Origin: Tamarix chinensis
Lineage: Eukaryota > Streptophyta > Magnoliopsida > Caryophyllales > Tamaricaceae
DNA length: 64,000 nt
Assembly (NCBI GenBank): GCA_030549775.1
Contig: CM060178.1
Location: 65,152,896-65,216,895 of the forward strand
Direction: 5' to 3'
The notes under the pieces were generated by a model. That model made no database searches. It was not told where the DNA came from and saw only the letters and a list, made by a program, of their open reading frames with translations. The translations under genes and the position numbers were made by a program. Positions 47,930 through 60,339 of the stretch are shown here, piece by piece; position 1 is the first letter of the stretch, and each line of letters begins with the position of its first letter.

Positions 47930-49028
47930 AAAATAATTTTACTTATAATAATAATAAAATATTAATATTAATATTAATAATAGTAATAATAGAAATAATA
48001 ATAAGAAGAAGAATGAAGTTGAATTATAAATACAAGAGGACTTCAACCCTCAATAAAAATAATAATTAAAACATTGATACTAATAATAACAATAATAATA
48101 ATAATAATAATAGTATTTATATTCAAATAAATGAAGTAAATTAAATTAACGCTTGTAAAAATAGGAAAAAGGGTAGGGAGGGTCTTGGGTTCAACCTTAG
48201 CCTGGTGGGGGTAGGCGGCACCGACGGTGGTGTATGGCGGCAGCGGCGGTGGCTGAGAAAAGGAAAGAAAAAGGTAAAAGTTGAATGCTGGGAAAAAGAT
48301 AGGGTGAATTAAAGTGGGAGTTTGGGTCTTTAGGGTTGCCCAGGAGGAGAGGAACAGAATGGAGATGGTGCCATAGGCAATGATGGCAGTGCATAATAAT
48401 AGAAATGATTTTTCCCAACTCACTTTTGGTTTAAGCCAAGTTGGGATGCCTTGGAAAAGGATATTATTGGTATGAAAATTGCATCACTAGCATGGTAATA
48501 TGTTGGGGACTGCAGAAAAGTCTGCATTATGCAGTTTGCATTTATATTATTTTAGCGCTCAAAATAATTTTACTTATAATAATAATAAAATATTAATATT
48601 AATATTAATATTAGTAATAATAGAAATAATAAGAAGAAGAAGAATAAAGTTGAATTATAAATACAAGAGGACTTCAGCCCTCAATAAAAATAATAATCAA
48701 AACATTGATACTAATAATAACAATAATAATAATAATAATAATAGTATTTATATTCAAATAAATGAAGTAAATTAAATTAACGCTTGTAAAAATAGGAAAA
48801 AGGGTAGAGAGGGTCTAGGGTTCAACCTTAGCCTGGTGGGGATAGGCGGCACCGACAGTGGTGTATGGCGGCAGCGGCGGTGGCTGAGAAAAGGAAAGAA
48901 AAAGGTAAAAGTTGAATGCTGGGAAAAAGATAGGGAGAATTAAAGTGGGAGTTTGGGTGTTTATGGTTGCCCAGGAGGAGAGGAATAGAATGGAGGTGGT
49001 GCCATAGGCAATGATGGCAGTGCATAAT
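47930..49028. repeat. 468-bp direct duplication with 163-bp spacer in L2a
   Basis: Copies at 47930-48397 and 48561-49028 both begin AAAATAATTTTACTTATAAT and end GGCAGTGCATAAT. Each contains TACAAGAGGACTTCA(A/G)CCCTC and GGGGGTAGGCGGCACCGAC or its G/A variant. They are very similar by eye. The spacer 48398-48560 (CCCAACTCAC...AAGTTGGGATGCC) has no counterpart that I can find in L2b or L2c. Confidence 0.88.
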
Positions 49029-49974
49029 GGTAGCAGTGGTGGCCGAAAGAGGAAGAAGAAGAGAAAGAGAGAAGGAGAGGGAGGGAGAGGAAAAGAAAGG
49101 TAAGGGAAGGTAGGGGAGGGTATGCAGAATAACTTGGGAGGTAAAAGGAGTAGTAGAAACAATGGAAGAGGTGGCTAATGGTGGTTCGAAGGGAGGTGGA
49201 GGTAGAAAAATAGGTTGGTCGTAAGGGATACTTCGCACAGATGGAGTGGCTTATGTAGGAAAAATTGAGAGGGATGAATGATTTAGTTAGCTATAGGGCC
49301 GTGAAAGGAAGAGTTTGGTGTCTAGAGATGGCGGCAAAGTGGGCCGAAGGAGGCGGACGAGGAGTCTAAAGGGGCAGTGGTGGAAAGGATGGGAAATTCT
49401 AGGTAGGAGTTAAACGCTCGATACAAGGTAGCTTATGAGGGTATTTATAGGCTTTAGAAGAGAGGGTAGGGTTCTGTGGGTTGGCTAGGAAATAGGGAAG
49501 GTAGGGTTCCGGTTGCCGATGGCAAGGTTGGCCGGTAGAAATCAAAACGGGGCAAGGGTTGTGGTTGATTGGGAGGGAGAAAAATGCATGGCAATAGAGG
49601 AGTTGATTGGGTTTATGAGGATGCTGAAATAAGGGGAAGAGAAAGGGAGGAAAAGACCGGTCAAAGGGGTAAGATCGACGCCAAAAACCCATGGCATCTG
49701 CGGTGGAAATGGTGTAGGTCGGCGTCAATGGGGCTAGGTAAGTGCAAGGAAGAAGAAGAAACAAAAGGCTAGACCAGATGGTTCAAGGAAGGAAAAGAAG
49801 GAAACAAAAGAAGAGGGGAGACCAGGTGGTCAGGCATAGTGGGTGGTTGATTTAAATGAAAAGCGACGTATAGGGGAAAAAGGAACCAATACACGGCATG
49901 ACGAAGGAGAAGGAAGTGCAAATTGGGCCGGCCAAAGGAAAGAAGGAGGGGGACTGGGCTGCTTGGACAAGCCT

Positions 49975-50090
49975 AGTTTGGGGAGGAAAAGAAAAAGAAA
50001 AAGAAAAGAAGAAGAAAGAAAAAGAAAGAAAAAGAAGGAAAAAGGAAGAAAGAAAAGGAAAAAGGAAAAAGGGAAAAAGAAAAATAGTGG
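49975..50090. repeat. Polypurine tract in L2a
   Basis: Over 110 bp of almost pure A/G on the plus strand (AAAGAAAAAGAAAAG-type). The equivalent polypyrimidine tract is at about 60875-60980 in L2c, and a shorter one near 52585-52690 in L2b. It yields Lys-rich frames on the plus strand that are not genes. Confidence 0.9.
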
Positions 50091-53000
50091 GTTGGGTTAA
50101 TTAAATTAATTAGGATATTTGAGATATTCAAAAATAATATTATTTAAATAAAATAATAATTAAATCCTTTTTAGGCTAAATTAGCATTTTTGAAAGATTT
50201 TTCATAAATTCCATTTTAATTAGCAAAACACCTTAATTTTCTTCAATTAAATTATTTATACAATTAATACTAATTTGAAACTATTTTATCCTTCTTATTT
50301 AAATAAAATCATTTATTTAATTAATTCCCAAAATAAAATCCTTAATTTTCTATAACACCTAAATTTCTCCTTATTAAAATACTTATAAATTTCTTTTTGA
50401 TCTGCCCTAATAAATTTCTTTTTATTTTATTAAAAATAATTTATTTAATTAATTTTCATAATAAAATCTTATTTAATAATAAATAATAAAATTAGATATT
50501 TTGGGGTATTTTACTAAGGTACACTAACAAAAATCTATAATATCACCCGTGAGCTAAACCACGCCCTTAGAATAGTGACTCCTGAGGAGCCATCATTCCC
50601 CCATCTCGAGATCTTTTATTTTAAGTATTTGTATTTGATTATGGTGGCCATGAAATTACATACAATATAGATGGATCTAATTCCCATACTTAACTGCTTT
50701 TGCATATTTCCAATCATCTGAGACAACCATAATCAAGGTCAATATCAAGGCCAACATTAAAATATACTAAGGTCATCCTAGGTTCAATTATTCACATATG
50801 AACACTTTAGGTTGAAAATGACCAAACAACTGCTAAGACAAAAATTTCCAAATTATCATCTATTTAAATACTAATTCCATTATATTTATTAACTTGTCAT
50901 AAAAAGCTAAAACACCATAAATAAATTATTTATTATACAATTTAAATTATCAAATATTTTAAATGACTATTTTTCCCTTATACATAATTTTTCACATAAA
51001 ATCCTCTTTTGCACCTTTATACACATACTCACAAACTCAACAACAACATATAGATATTAGACATGATTTTCAAGATAAATATCACAATATACAAAAATGA
51101 CTATCCCTAGGGCACACATCCATAATAATTATTCCATAATTATATGTAAGCATGCTCAATCAATTATTTTATACATAACTATCATAAAAATTATTTTTCC
51201 ATCATTAGAATCATTTTAATCATACTTTTCTACCCACCATAATTTACATCAGATAACATGCTTGTTTTATAGTTTTTCATGATAATAAAAATTAATACAT
51301 AATTATATCAAAATAAATAATTCTTAACATATTTCATACACTAAATATCTTAATGTTTTATCATTTAATTTTATTATTTTAGTAGAGTATAATGATTATT
51401 TGAATTCCAACAAAAATACAAAAATAGAGGTATCCTACTAAAGTTATCGGATGTCACTAATCAACATTTTGTAACTTAAGTTAATACCAAAATTACTAAA
51501 TTAATATATATCAAATAAAATAATAATTATAATAATAAAATATTTATTTTTTAAAAATTAACTAAATACCCTTATATTTAATATGGGAACCATAATTTTA
51601 TAAGATACACAATTCACTCATGATGCATGTGCAGCATGAGGATTGCATGCACCCAGGGGGTTGTTGTACACGTTGGAGGGTTGCTGGCTGTGACGGTTTT
51701 GGTTGGTTACAGAGAGGCTGCACTATACGGTGGTGTGTTGAGGGGAATGGTGATGTGTTCTAGAGTTGTTGGGCAGAGGGTGAAGGTGCAGAGGTTGGGC
51801 AACACAGGAGCAGGAGAATAGTCATGTGATGCATGAGAGAAGGGAAGAGGAAGAAGAAAGTGGTTCAGTGGTGGCTGAGTGTCGTGGTGCCCTAGGAGGA
51901 GGGATGGCTCGGTGGGCTGGGTTTGCTGGTAGTTGACGGTGGTAAGAAATTGCTATAAGGTTAGGTGATGCACTTTGCAGTAAGAAGAGGAAGAAGGGGA
52001 GAAAGGAGGCTGGTCGGTGGCTGCTGGGTTTATATAGTGGCCAGTTGGTGATGGCAGTAGCAGGGTGGTTATAGCTAGAACCCAAAAGGAGCCATGATGG
52101 GTAGGGTGAGTTGGGGAAAGTCATGGCCATATTGGGATCAAAGTGGTAGAGAAGGGGAGTGAAATGCCCCGAAAATTTATAATTTTATAAAGTACGTTTA
52201 AATGATATTTATTATAAAAATTATTTAAATAAATTATTTTTAAATTAAATTAATTAGGGTAAATCAAAAAGAAATTTATAAGTATTTTTAATAGAAGAGA
52301 ATGTGGGTATTTTAGCTAATTAAGCATTTTATTTTGAAAATTAATTAAATAAATTATTTTACTTAAAATAAGAAGAAGAAAATAATTTCAAATTAATATT
52401 AATTTTATAAATAATTTAATTGGAGAAAATTATGGTGTTTTACTAATTAATATAGAATATACAGAAAATCTTTTAAAAATCCTAATTTAGCCTAAAATGT
52501 AATTTAAGTATTATTTTATTGAAATATTATAATTTTTAATTATAGAAAATATTTTAATTAATTTAAATACTTAATATTACTATTTTTCCTTTTTCCCTTC
52601 TTCTTTTCCTTGGAACGCAGTGTTTCATTTAAGTTGAATCTACGTCGCCGAACCACCTAGTTTCCCCTCTTTTCCTTCTTTTGTTTCCTCTCGAACCACC
52701 CGGTTCCCTACCTCCTTCTTCTTCCTCCAGCTTTCGATCCAACCCCATCATCGCCTGCAACGTCCGCCGCCCGCCCTGGATTTTTGCCGCTGTTTACGCC
52801 CTATTGACCAGCCATTCTCCTCCCTTTCTCTTCCCCTTGATTCGACGACTGCATAAACCCAATCAACTCCCCCTTTTCATGCAATTTTTCCTCCCTCTCT
52901 CTTGCACATTCCCCTACCCAAATTTTGACTCCCCCCAGCCAACCTCGCCATCGGCGACCAGAACCCTACCTTCCCTATCTACTAGCCGGCCCACAGAACC

Positions 53001-53763
53001 CTAGCCTCCCTTCTAAGCCTATAAATACCCTCGTAAGCAGCTCTGTATCGAGCTCTTGACCCTCCAACCTAGAATTTTCCCTTTTTCGCCACCACCCTTT
53101 TAGACACTTCGTTCACCGCCTCCGGCCAACTACGCCACCTTCTTTAGCAACCCATGCACTCCTTGCACCACCCTCTAGCTAATCAAACATTCCATGTACC
53201 TTGATTCTTCCTGAATTAGTCTCCCCAGCTGTGCGAATTCCCCTTCCCAACCAGCCCTTTCTTCCACCTCTGTCGCCCTTCGAACTGCCCTTAGCCACAT
53301 CTTCTGCCGCTTCTGCCTCTTCTTTCTCCTCCCATTCTCTTCTGCAGTACCTCCTCTATCTCCCCATACCTTTATTTTCCTTTCTCTCCCTCTCCTCCTC
53401 TCTTTTTCTCCTTCTCCTCCATTCGGCCACCATCACCGCCGCCATGCGCCGCCACCTTTGGCTGTGCCGCCACCTTCATTCCATTCCTCCCCTCATGGGA
53501 AACTCAAAACAGCCTAACTTCCGCCTCCATTCTCCCTATCTTATTCCCAGCATGCAACTTTCCTCTCTTTCTTCTCTTTTTCGGGCCACCGTTGCCGCCG
53601 TCGTGCCCCACCGCGGGTGTCGTCTATCCCCACCAACCTATGGTTGAACCCTAGACCCTCTCATCCTTTTTCCCTAATTTTATAACCCTTAAATTATTTT
53701 ATTTCAATTATTTGCATATAAATACTATTATTATTATTCTTAATATTTATATTTTTAATATTC

Positions 53764-53795
<32 letters not shown>

Positions 53796-54013
53796 TTTAT
53801 TATTATTTATGTTGAGGGTTGAAGCCTATTGTATTTTAATTCGATTTTATTATTATTTCTATATTTACTATTATTAATATTAAAATGTTATAAGTATAAT
53901 TATTATTATTATTTCCTATTTTGAATTTCCATTATTCTTATTCCATTATTATTAATATAAATATTTTAACATTATTATTGTTAATAATTTTAATAATAAT
54001 AATAATAGTAATA

Positions 54014-54017
<4 letters not shown>

Positions 54018-54082
<65 letters not shown>
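54018..54082. repeat. Perfect AAT/ATT inverted microsatellite (hairpin)
   Basis: A TAA-phase run directly abuts a TTA-phase run, with the switch at about 54049, forming an almost perfect palindrome of about 30-bp arms. The open frame across it encodes Ile/Leu runs and is not a gene. Confidence 0.85.
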
Positions 54083-54083
<1 letters not shown>

Positions 54084-54709
54084 CCTTATTATCATTATTA
54101 TTATTATTTCTAAATCTGGGTATTTAATTTACAAATAATATTTTTAGTATTATTTTGGTAAAGGGTCTGAAGCCCTTATTTCACTTTATTTTGAGTAATG
54201 TCTTATTATTATTATTGCTACTATTTTTATTATTCTTTTTTAATATTAATATTGATATTATTTTTGGTATTTTTGTTATTATTATTTTATCAAAAGCCTA
54301 GTCTTATACTAAGTTAGTGTTTAATATTATTTTTATAGGAGAGAGTCTAATTTTAGCTTTTTTCTCATAATAGGTAAAACCAGTCAAAGCCCTAAGGAGG
54401 CGTAGGAGCGTACTCCAAGACTAGTGTCATTTTAGGTAAGGGGTACTAAGGCCTTTTATGTGAATATGTGCATTATGTGCTTCGCATGCTATGTATCCTC
54501 TGTTTATTATTATTAATTATGTTGTATGTGATATGACATGGAGTTGAAGTATGTTTTTTGTATGGCATGTGTACTATGTGTATGTGACGATATGTGTTGT
54601 GACCCTATAAGACATGCATGAGAGGATGTCGATGTGGTTTGTGTGGGAGAAAGGATGAAAAAGGAGAATGGGGAAAGAAGTTGACTAAAGGAAGTGAGTT
54701 GAACTAATT

Positions 54710-55060
54710 TCATGGTTTTATAAGGAATAATCTAATTTATGGTTTTATGTGGAAGAGTATAATTTATGGTTTTATACGAAGAATATAATATATGGTTTTA
54801 TTTGGGAGAATGTAATTTATGATTTGTTTGGGAGAATCTAGTTTATGATGTTTTTTGGGAGAATGTAATTTAAGATATTATATGGGAGAATCTAATTTAT
54901 GGTTTGATTAGGAGAATCTAATTTATGATTTGTTTGGAGGAAGCCAATTTATGGTTTTGCTTGGGATATTCTAATTTATGATTTTATGTGGAAGAATTTA
55001 ACTTACGGTATTGTATGGGAGAATCTAATTTGTGATTATGAAATGGGAGAATCTAATCAA
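54710..55060. repeat. ~26-bp minisatellite in L2b
   Basis: About a dozen variable units of the form GGGAGAATCTAATTTATGG + TTTTAT. A longer, better-kept array of the same unit lies in L2c at about 63440-63790, and a related array in L2a in reverse near 47100-47150. Confidence 0.85.
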
Positions 55061-56594
55061 TTGTATTATGTGGACAAATCTTTGGGTTTTATATGATTTG
55101 AATCTTTGGGTTGGTATGGATTGAAGTTAGGGTTTGGTAACGATGAGTCTTTGGTTTTGTGAGGATTGAATGTAGGGTTGGTATAGATGAATCTTTATGG
55201 TTTGAATTTAGGGTTTGGCATGGATGAATCTTTATGGTTTGAATTTAGGATTTGGTATGGATGAATCTTTATTTTTTTGTCGATTGAATTTATGGCTTTG
55301 TATGACGGAATATTGGGGCTTGTATGAAAGAATTTAGGGTTTTGTATGGATGGACTTAGGGTTCGGCATGAAAATTTTGAAAGGTTACATGGGATGTGTA
55401 AAGTCTACATGGGAGTAAAATTTACATATGAAAAGTTGATTTGGGATATGAGGATGGTAGTGTAAGTGTTGTTTGGGTGGTTAAATAGTTTAGATGAAAA
55501 ATAGTATGTGGAGCATTAGAAGGGTATGGAGGAGACAGAATTAGGGTTTGGAGTAATGAACTCTAGGTTGTTGTGTTTAATTGCGGTCTGTGGTGGCTGA
55601 TTAGGGTTTTTGTGTTATCATGTGTATGTGGTGATTAAAGTGTAATTATGATGGTGGAACTTTATGATTTGTGATGTGTGATGACTTATGCATGCCTAGG
55701 GTGAAAGCCTTTGGATAAGATACTTAAGACATTAATCACTTAAAGTGGAAGATATTGACATGTAGTCCTATGTGTGGATCGTCTATAATAGTGGTTAGGG
55801 TATATTACCCTATGTGCCTCCGATCTACCGGCTATAATAGTGGCGGATTCTGAGCTCAATAAATCTAACAGTTTGCTAAGACTTGGGAAATATACTAATT
55901 ATTTACAGTGGAACACCATGCGTGCTGGAGCCAACCGATCCATTGGTAAGAAATAGTGGTTAGGGTATGACACTCTATGTGTGATCGATCCACTAGCTAA
56001 TAATAGTGGGGAGGAACATTGTGCCCTACTTCTCTCCGATCCACCAGCTATAATAGTGGGGGCTTCCGTACTCGCATGGGTTTGATAAAGAGCATGGTGT
56101 GAAATTAATTCAATAAAGGATTAATTCAGTAACTGAATTGGATTATATATATGGGCCTTTGTACTTTTACCTGGTTGATCATATGCATTTATGATTATGC
56201 TCTTTTATGTTCTACATGATTATATGTTTATGTGTTGGCCTTAGTGCTCAGTTACCTTACTCAATACGTAGCATACTGATCACCCTTTTCATGGGTGATG
56301 CTCATTCCCATGAGTAGTATGCCCTTTTGACTTTGTGTAGGTGGGTGAGACATCAGTCGGGGCCGAGTGTTGAGCATGTTTCGCTCAAAGTTCAAGAGTT
56401 TTGTGACCATATTTCAGTCTTTACGTGAATATATTTCCTTTTGTAATCTTTTATCGATTGTAAGCTATTTCCCTTTTTAATTTAAATAATAATTCTTTAT
56501 GTGTACTTTGACTTTTTTTTTACAACCGTTAATGCATATTTGGAATTTGGAATGTATTGATTTATAATTGAGTATTTCTTTTCTTTAGCCTTAG

Positions 56595-56640
56595 CACTTG
56601 GTACTGGAACGGTCAGAGAGAACTGGTCTGGTACTAAGTG
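56595..56640 (+). promoter_or_regulatory. LTR 3' stem-loop (L2b)
   Basis: CACTTGGTAC (56595-56604) and GTACTAAGTG (56631-56640) pair over 10 bp with one G-T pair, loop 26 nt, followed directly by TGGCGGTAACATT. The equivalent in L2a is 45326-45371 (CACTTAGTAC / GTACCAAGTG). Confidence 0.65.
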
Positions 56641-57424
56641 TGGCGGTAACATTCCCAAAATTCATAGGTTTTAAGTATTTCTATTTTAATTACTTCCGCT
56701 TGCACAAAAAATAGTAAATTTTGGAGTGTTATAGGGAGTAGGGGCGATAAGGTTAAGAGTGTATGCGTGCATATGTGCAGCATGTACATATATACTGTAG
56801 AAGGGAAAGTAGGGGTGTTTGGTTAGGTAGATGACTAGCTGAGGAGAGGGTGTCAAAAACGAATAGAGGGGGAAGGGTTGTTTGGTTGGGATGGGAGTAC
56901 CATATGTGTGTGTATATGCATAAAATGCAGAGAGTTGAGGTGATCGTGGCATGCTGTAAGGAGAAGACAAACAAAATGTTTAGGGAGATATTTGGGGCAC
57001 AATATAGGGTAGAGTAAGGGGTAAAATAATATGATGGGGTAGGAATTTATTTATTTAGTTTTAGCTTTAATTTAGATAGGTTAAGGTACTGAGAAGAAAA
57101 ATAATCTAGATTAGGATAGGTTTAAAAAGGGCCAGAAAGAGTAAAATAATTGGGAATAAATTTTAGGAAATTATTTTTGACTTTCAGATCAAAATATTAT
57201 TAGCAAAATAATTTAGGATAAGATTTATGGGTGTAACTAGGAATAAATTAAGTAATCTAATTTCTATCAAAATTTTAACGTAATTAAATTTATGTTTAAA
57301 TCGTCAAAATAATATGAATAATAATAACACTTTTAATATTAAACCTCCCAAAATAATAATTATAACTAATCATATGATTATTAATTTATAAATAAGGTAT
57401 TTAAAAATGGGGTATTATATTCCC

Positions 57425-58105
57425 TTCATAGCACACCCTTAGTATAATTAAATTAATAAAATAGTCATAAAATGTTAAAGTTTGATGTGATGAATATGTG
57501 ACATATGGTATGATATGATTTATGGTATAATTTGGCACTTATCAATGGTATGTATTATTTAACATGTTATGTCATGATACATTGTGTTACCTTCTACATG
57601 CTCCAAGTGAAATTTGCATGCTTAGTTTTATGTATTAATTTACTTAGTACCGTTTTACTAATGGGTTTTGTTTTATGGTCGTCTGCATATTCAGTAGGCA
57701 GTATTTACCTTGTAGGAGTACTTTAAGGGTACATATTGATGGCTTTTTGTAGGGGTAGAGAGTTAGGAATATCTGATGTCCATGCAGGCATCTTTCGGTC
57801 TAGATATGTTTTAGACTTTTATATCTCCTTCTATATTTCTTTTCCTTGCCAGTTGTAACTCTTTTGTTTAACGTTTTATCATCAGAATAGTTTAATATTA
57901 TAATAAAATCTTTATCCAATTCTTATCAATTGTTGTTCTTAATTTAAGTGGATAAATTTTTTAGCCTTAACACTTAGTATAAAAAAGGTACAGGAACCAC
58001 GCTTATACTAAGTGTGGAGGTAACACCCTACATTTTTAATGGTTAAACATCCGCAATCAACTCTATTTAAAGAAATTTTTAAATGCTAAAAATGGAGGTG
58101 TTACA
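57425..58105 (+). mobile_element. 3' part of an outer LTR (host of the L1 solo LTR)
   Basis: It ends AATGGAGGTGTTACA at 58105 and has AGTGTGGAGGTAACACC at 58012-58027 and a stem-loop just before it. Its left continuation is 42772-43010 across the TTCCC site. The start of this LTR was not found, so its length and family (L1-like or separate) are open. The frame 57532-57726 is not a gene. Confidence 0.65.
57971..58014 (+). promoter_or_regulatory. LTR 3' stem-loop (outer LTR), perfect 11-bp arms
   Basis: CACTTAGTATA (57971-57981) and TATACTAAGTG (58004-58014) are exact inverted repeats with a 22-nt loop, followed by TGGAGGTAACACCC. This is the best-preserved example of the element shared by the LTR families. 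Confidence 0.7.
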
Positions 58106-60000
58106 GCTAACAACCTTAGCTTCCACCGAAAAATCCTCGAGTAGATGTAACCTCTTAAAGGTCTACCCAAATTAATGCAACTAAATCCTCAGCAAGTAAT
58201 TTGACATATGCTTATACACTCTCGAACTTACAACATTTCCCTTCATATGTCTGTCTCATCATTTGATGTCTAACACAACTTCTAAATATCATCCAAATCA
58301 TCTTCCTTGTTTCTCTAATCCCAAAATTATGTCACTCCCCAATCAAAGCATGACATCATTTTACTCAAGTTCTAACCATCTATGAAATCATCACACATAG
58401 AAAACATACTATAATAAGGTAACTACCCCCTTAAAAAGGAGAACCTCAGAAAACTAACAACACATCACATAAAGGTCAAGATAAAAGAAAATAAAACACC
58501 AAACCAACAATGCAAGGCATAAGTCAAACACATGATACAAAAATAACATAAAAGATTGTGAAATTATCCCTTGAAGCTAAGTTATAAGAAAGATTCACAA
58601 AACTTTTTGAACCAACCAATGACTTGACACTCTCAATCCCACACAAGAAAAACAAAAGAGAAACTTACACAAGACACAAATAGCGTGGTATTCGTATGAC
58701 AAGTGTATTGAGTAAGACCTAATTATCACACATAATCATGCTTCATGCAAAAAAAATTATAACATCATAATATAACAAGCCTTTAAATGCATGATATAGT
58801 AACATACAATTATATGCTAACATCTAAATTTACGACTCATGTAAATAAGGAAAGCAAAGCCCTTGTGTGTCTACAAGATTCATGCTGACAAATAACCATA
58901 GAAGGAAGCTTTAGAGCTAGCAAACTAGGTAGAAAATAACATAGAATTTGTTATACTAGTCAAAACATGGAATCATAATGAATTTTTCAAGCATGGAGAT
59001 GAATCAAGTAAAACCTATAGACATCTCAAATATGTGTTTCAATCACTAAGGTCACCTATCCCACCATAATATATGCATTGGCCAATGTAGTCTTACCAAA
59101 GGTATCTTAATCCTTAAGTATGTATAGCCTCTATAGGGTTCAAAGGCCATATAAAGTAGAAAAGGCACCAAATTTCTACACAACTAACATTACTAGAATG
59201 CAAAACAAGGGTCCAAGACACTGTGGTTTTAAATGTAAACATAGAATGTGTTCCACAAAAGAAATTTCAAAGAGCACATAACACTCATATAGTGTTTAAG
59301 GTTAACATAAAACCCTATAGATGATCAAAGATCATTTAAAAAATGAAAATTGATGATCTAAAATATCACCACAAATAAGGAAAACCAGTGATCCAGAAGA
59401 TCACCATGGATCAAAAGATCCCTCAATTTTTTTAAGAAAAAACCTAAAATCAAATACCATATGACCTATGATAAAATCTGAAATCATAGACCAAAATCCG
59501 CGAGAAAAACTTTTCAATAAGCAAAAGCCATGAACTTCTTATAGAGTAAAAGTTTATAAAACTAACTAAAAGCTAAACATAGGTAAACAAGTCGCTAAAG
59601 TCCAACCTATCATATTATTCATCTATTTGGTCATTTAAGGACTAAAATACACTTTAAAGACTTGAACCTTGATCAAGAGGTGAAGATACCTCAAAATCAG
59701 TTGTAAAAATACCAAAAAATATTTTTTACCTTTATGACCAAAATAAACAAAAAAAACACATATAAAAGTATATTAACTAAATCAAAACAATATCCTCTAT
59801 CAAATTTGAAAAAATTTACAATTCACAAAAGTATTATTTATTTATCAACAATAAATGACATTTTATGATGAGAAGCTTAAAACCATAAACCAAAAATATT
59901 TTATCAATGAGAATTACTATTCATTAGGATTTATTATTCAAGCTCAATAACTATTCATGAGGGTCAACTTTGAATAATCAAAGGTCATGGTCAACCACTA
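58106..60000 (-). mobile_element. Diverged L1-like LTR sequence
   Basis: CTTAATCCTTAAGTATGTATA, GCCTCTATAGGG and TAAAGTAGAAAAGGCACC at 59105-59180 match the L1 block in reverse (as at 21250-21330 and 38230-38350). The rest is AT-rich, A-biased on this strand and without open frames of note; limits are not clear. The first 100 bases after 58105 show no counterpart elsewhere in the window. Confidence 0.5.
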
Positions 60001-60290
60001 TAACAATATTAGGCTACAGTGATGATATTTTTTACGATGGCCTAAGTTGTCGTAATAGAATAGGCTATTGTAATGATATATCATCATTAATAAAGGAATT
60101 TAATGGGGTAAAAAAGTGAGGATACGATGACAACCATATGTGTCGTTATACATGCATTGCACTGACTAGTAATAAATTTTGTTTTATATTGAGAATTCCA
60201 ATAATTGATTTTAAGAAGAAAAAACAAAGCAATAACAACGATGATGATTATTCATCGTAGTATCCAAAAAACATATTATCCTCTATCAAT
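60001..60290. mobile_element. DNA-transposon-like fragment with CGATG motifs
   Basis: Several ACGATG(G/A) / GTCGTAAT / CATCGTAG motifs in both orientations occur within 280 bp (60038, 60050, 60125, 60150, 60236, 60255), like a subterminal region. It is followed by a TA run at 60294-60335. No terminus or target duplication could be fixed. Confidence 0.35.

Positions 60291-60293
<3 letters not shown>

Positions 60294-60335
<42 letters not shown>
60294..60335. repeat. (TA)n microsatellite
   Basis: A TA run of about 21 units between the CGATG-motif fragment and the next LTR. Confidence 0.95.

Positions 60336-60339
<4 letters not shown>

Larger units (their letters stand above)
45242..50513 (-). 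mobile_element. L2-family solo LTR, copy L2a
   Basis: It begins TGTAACATCCCAAAATTTAC and ends TTTTGGGGTATTTTA, with flanks CTAAA (45237-45241) and CTAAG (50514-50518), four of five matching. It aligns in reverse with L2b along its length: stem-loop and GATGCAACTGC box (45315-45375), gating motifs GACCGATCCACTA-type near 46040-46360, a TTAATACCACCATG minisatellite (46800-46930), AAT microsatellites, a GC-rich patch, and a purine-rich tract (49975-50090). It is about 700 bp longer than L2b, mostly from an internal duplication. ORFs at 48043-49238 and 49569-50104 are composition-driven. Confidence 0.82.
52160..56733 (+). mobile_element. L2-family solo LTR, copy L2b (complete)
   Basis: This 4,574-bp LTR starts TGAAATGCCCCGAAAATT and ends AATTTTGGAGTGTTATA, with exact 5-bp flanks GGGAG at 52155-52159 and 56734-56738. 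Order: AT-rich U3-like start, CT-rich patch (52590-53640), AAT/ATT microsatellites (53740-54290), AAACCAGTCAAAGCCCTAAGG box near 54375, minisatellite (54710-55060), repeated GATCCACTAGCTA / GGCTATAATAGTGG phrases (55780-56070), and terminal stem-loop (56595-56640). Proline/serine-rich open frames at 52681-53647 come from the CT-rich patch. Confidence 0.92.
43016..57419 (-). mobile_element. Solo L1 LTR with nested insertions
   Basis: It begins TGTAACACCCCAAAATTTAC at 43016 and ends AAATGGGGTATTATA at 57419, with identical 5-bp flanks TTCCC (43011-43015 and 57420-57424). Subtracting three insertions with their own duplications leaves about 3.7 kb, in parts 43016-44026, 44852-45241, 50514-52159 and 56739-57419. 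The parts join correctly: the sequence after the first L2 LTR continues the L1 block (CTCGAGATCTTTTATTTTAAG, as at 21435). No internal coding region exists, which fits LTR-LTR recombination. The low-complexity frames at 51627-52130 are not genes. Confidence 0.88.

Noticed and set aside
48043..49238. Pro/Ser/Leu-rich frames on the minus strand
   Set aside because: They come from the CT-rich patch of L2; the same patch in L2b and L2c gives different proteins, and no domain is seen.
49569..50104. Lys/Glu-rich frames
   Set aside because: They are products of a polypurine tract inside an LTR.
52681..53647. Pro/Ser-rich frames of 107 and 148 codons
   Set aside because: They lie inside a solo LTR bounded by GGGAG duplications; composition artefacts of a CT-rich tract, not preserved in L2c.
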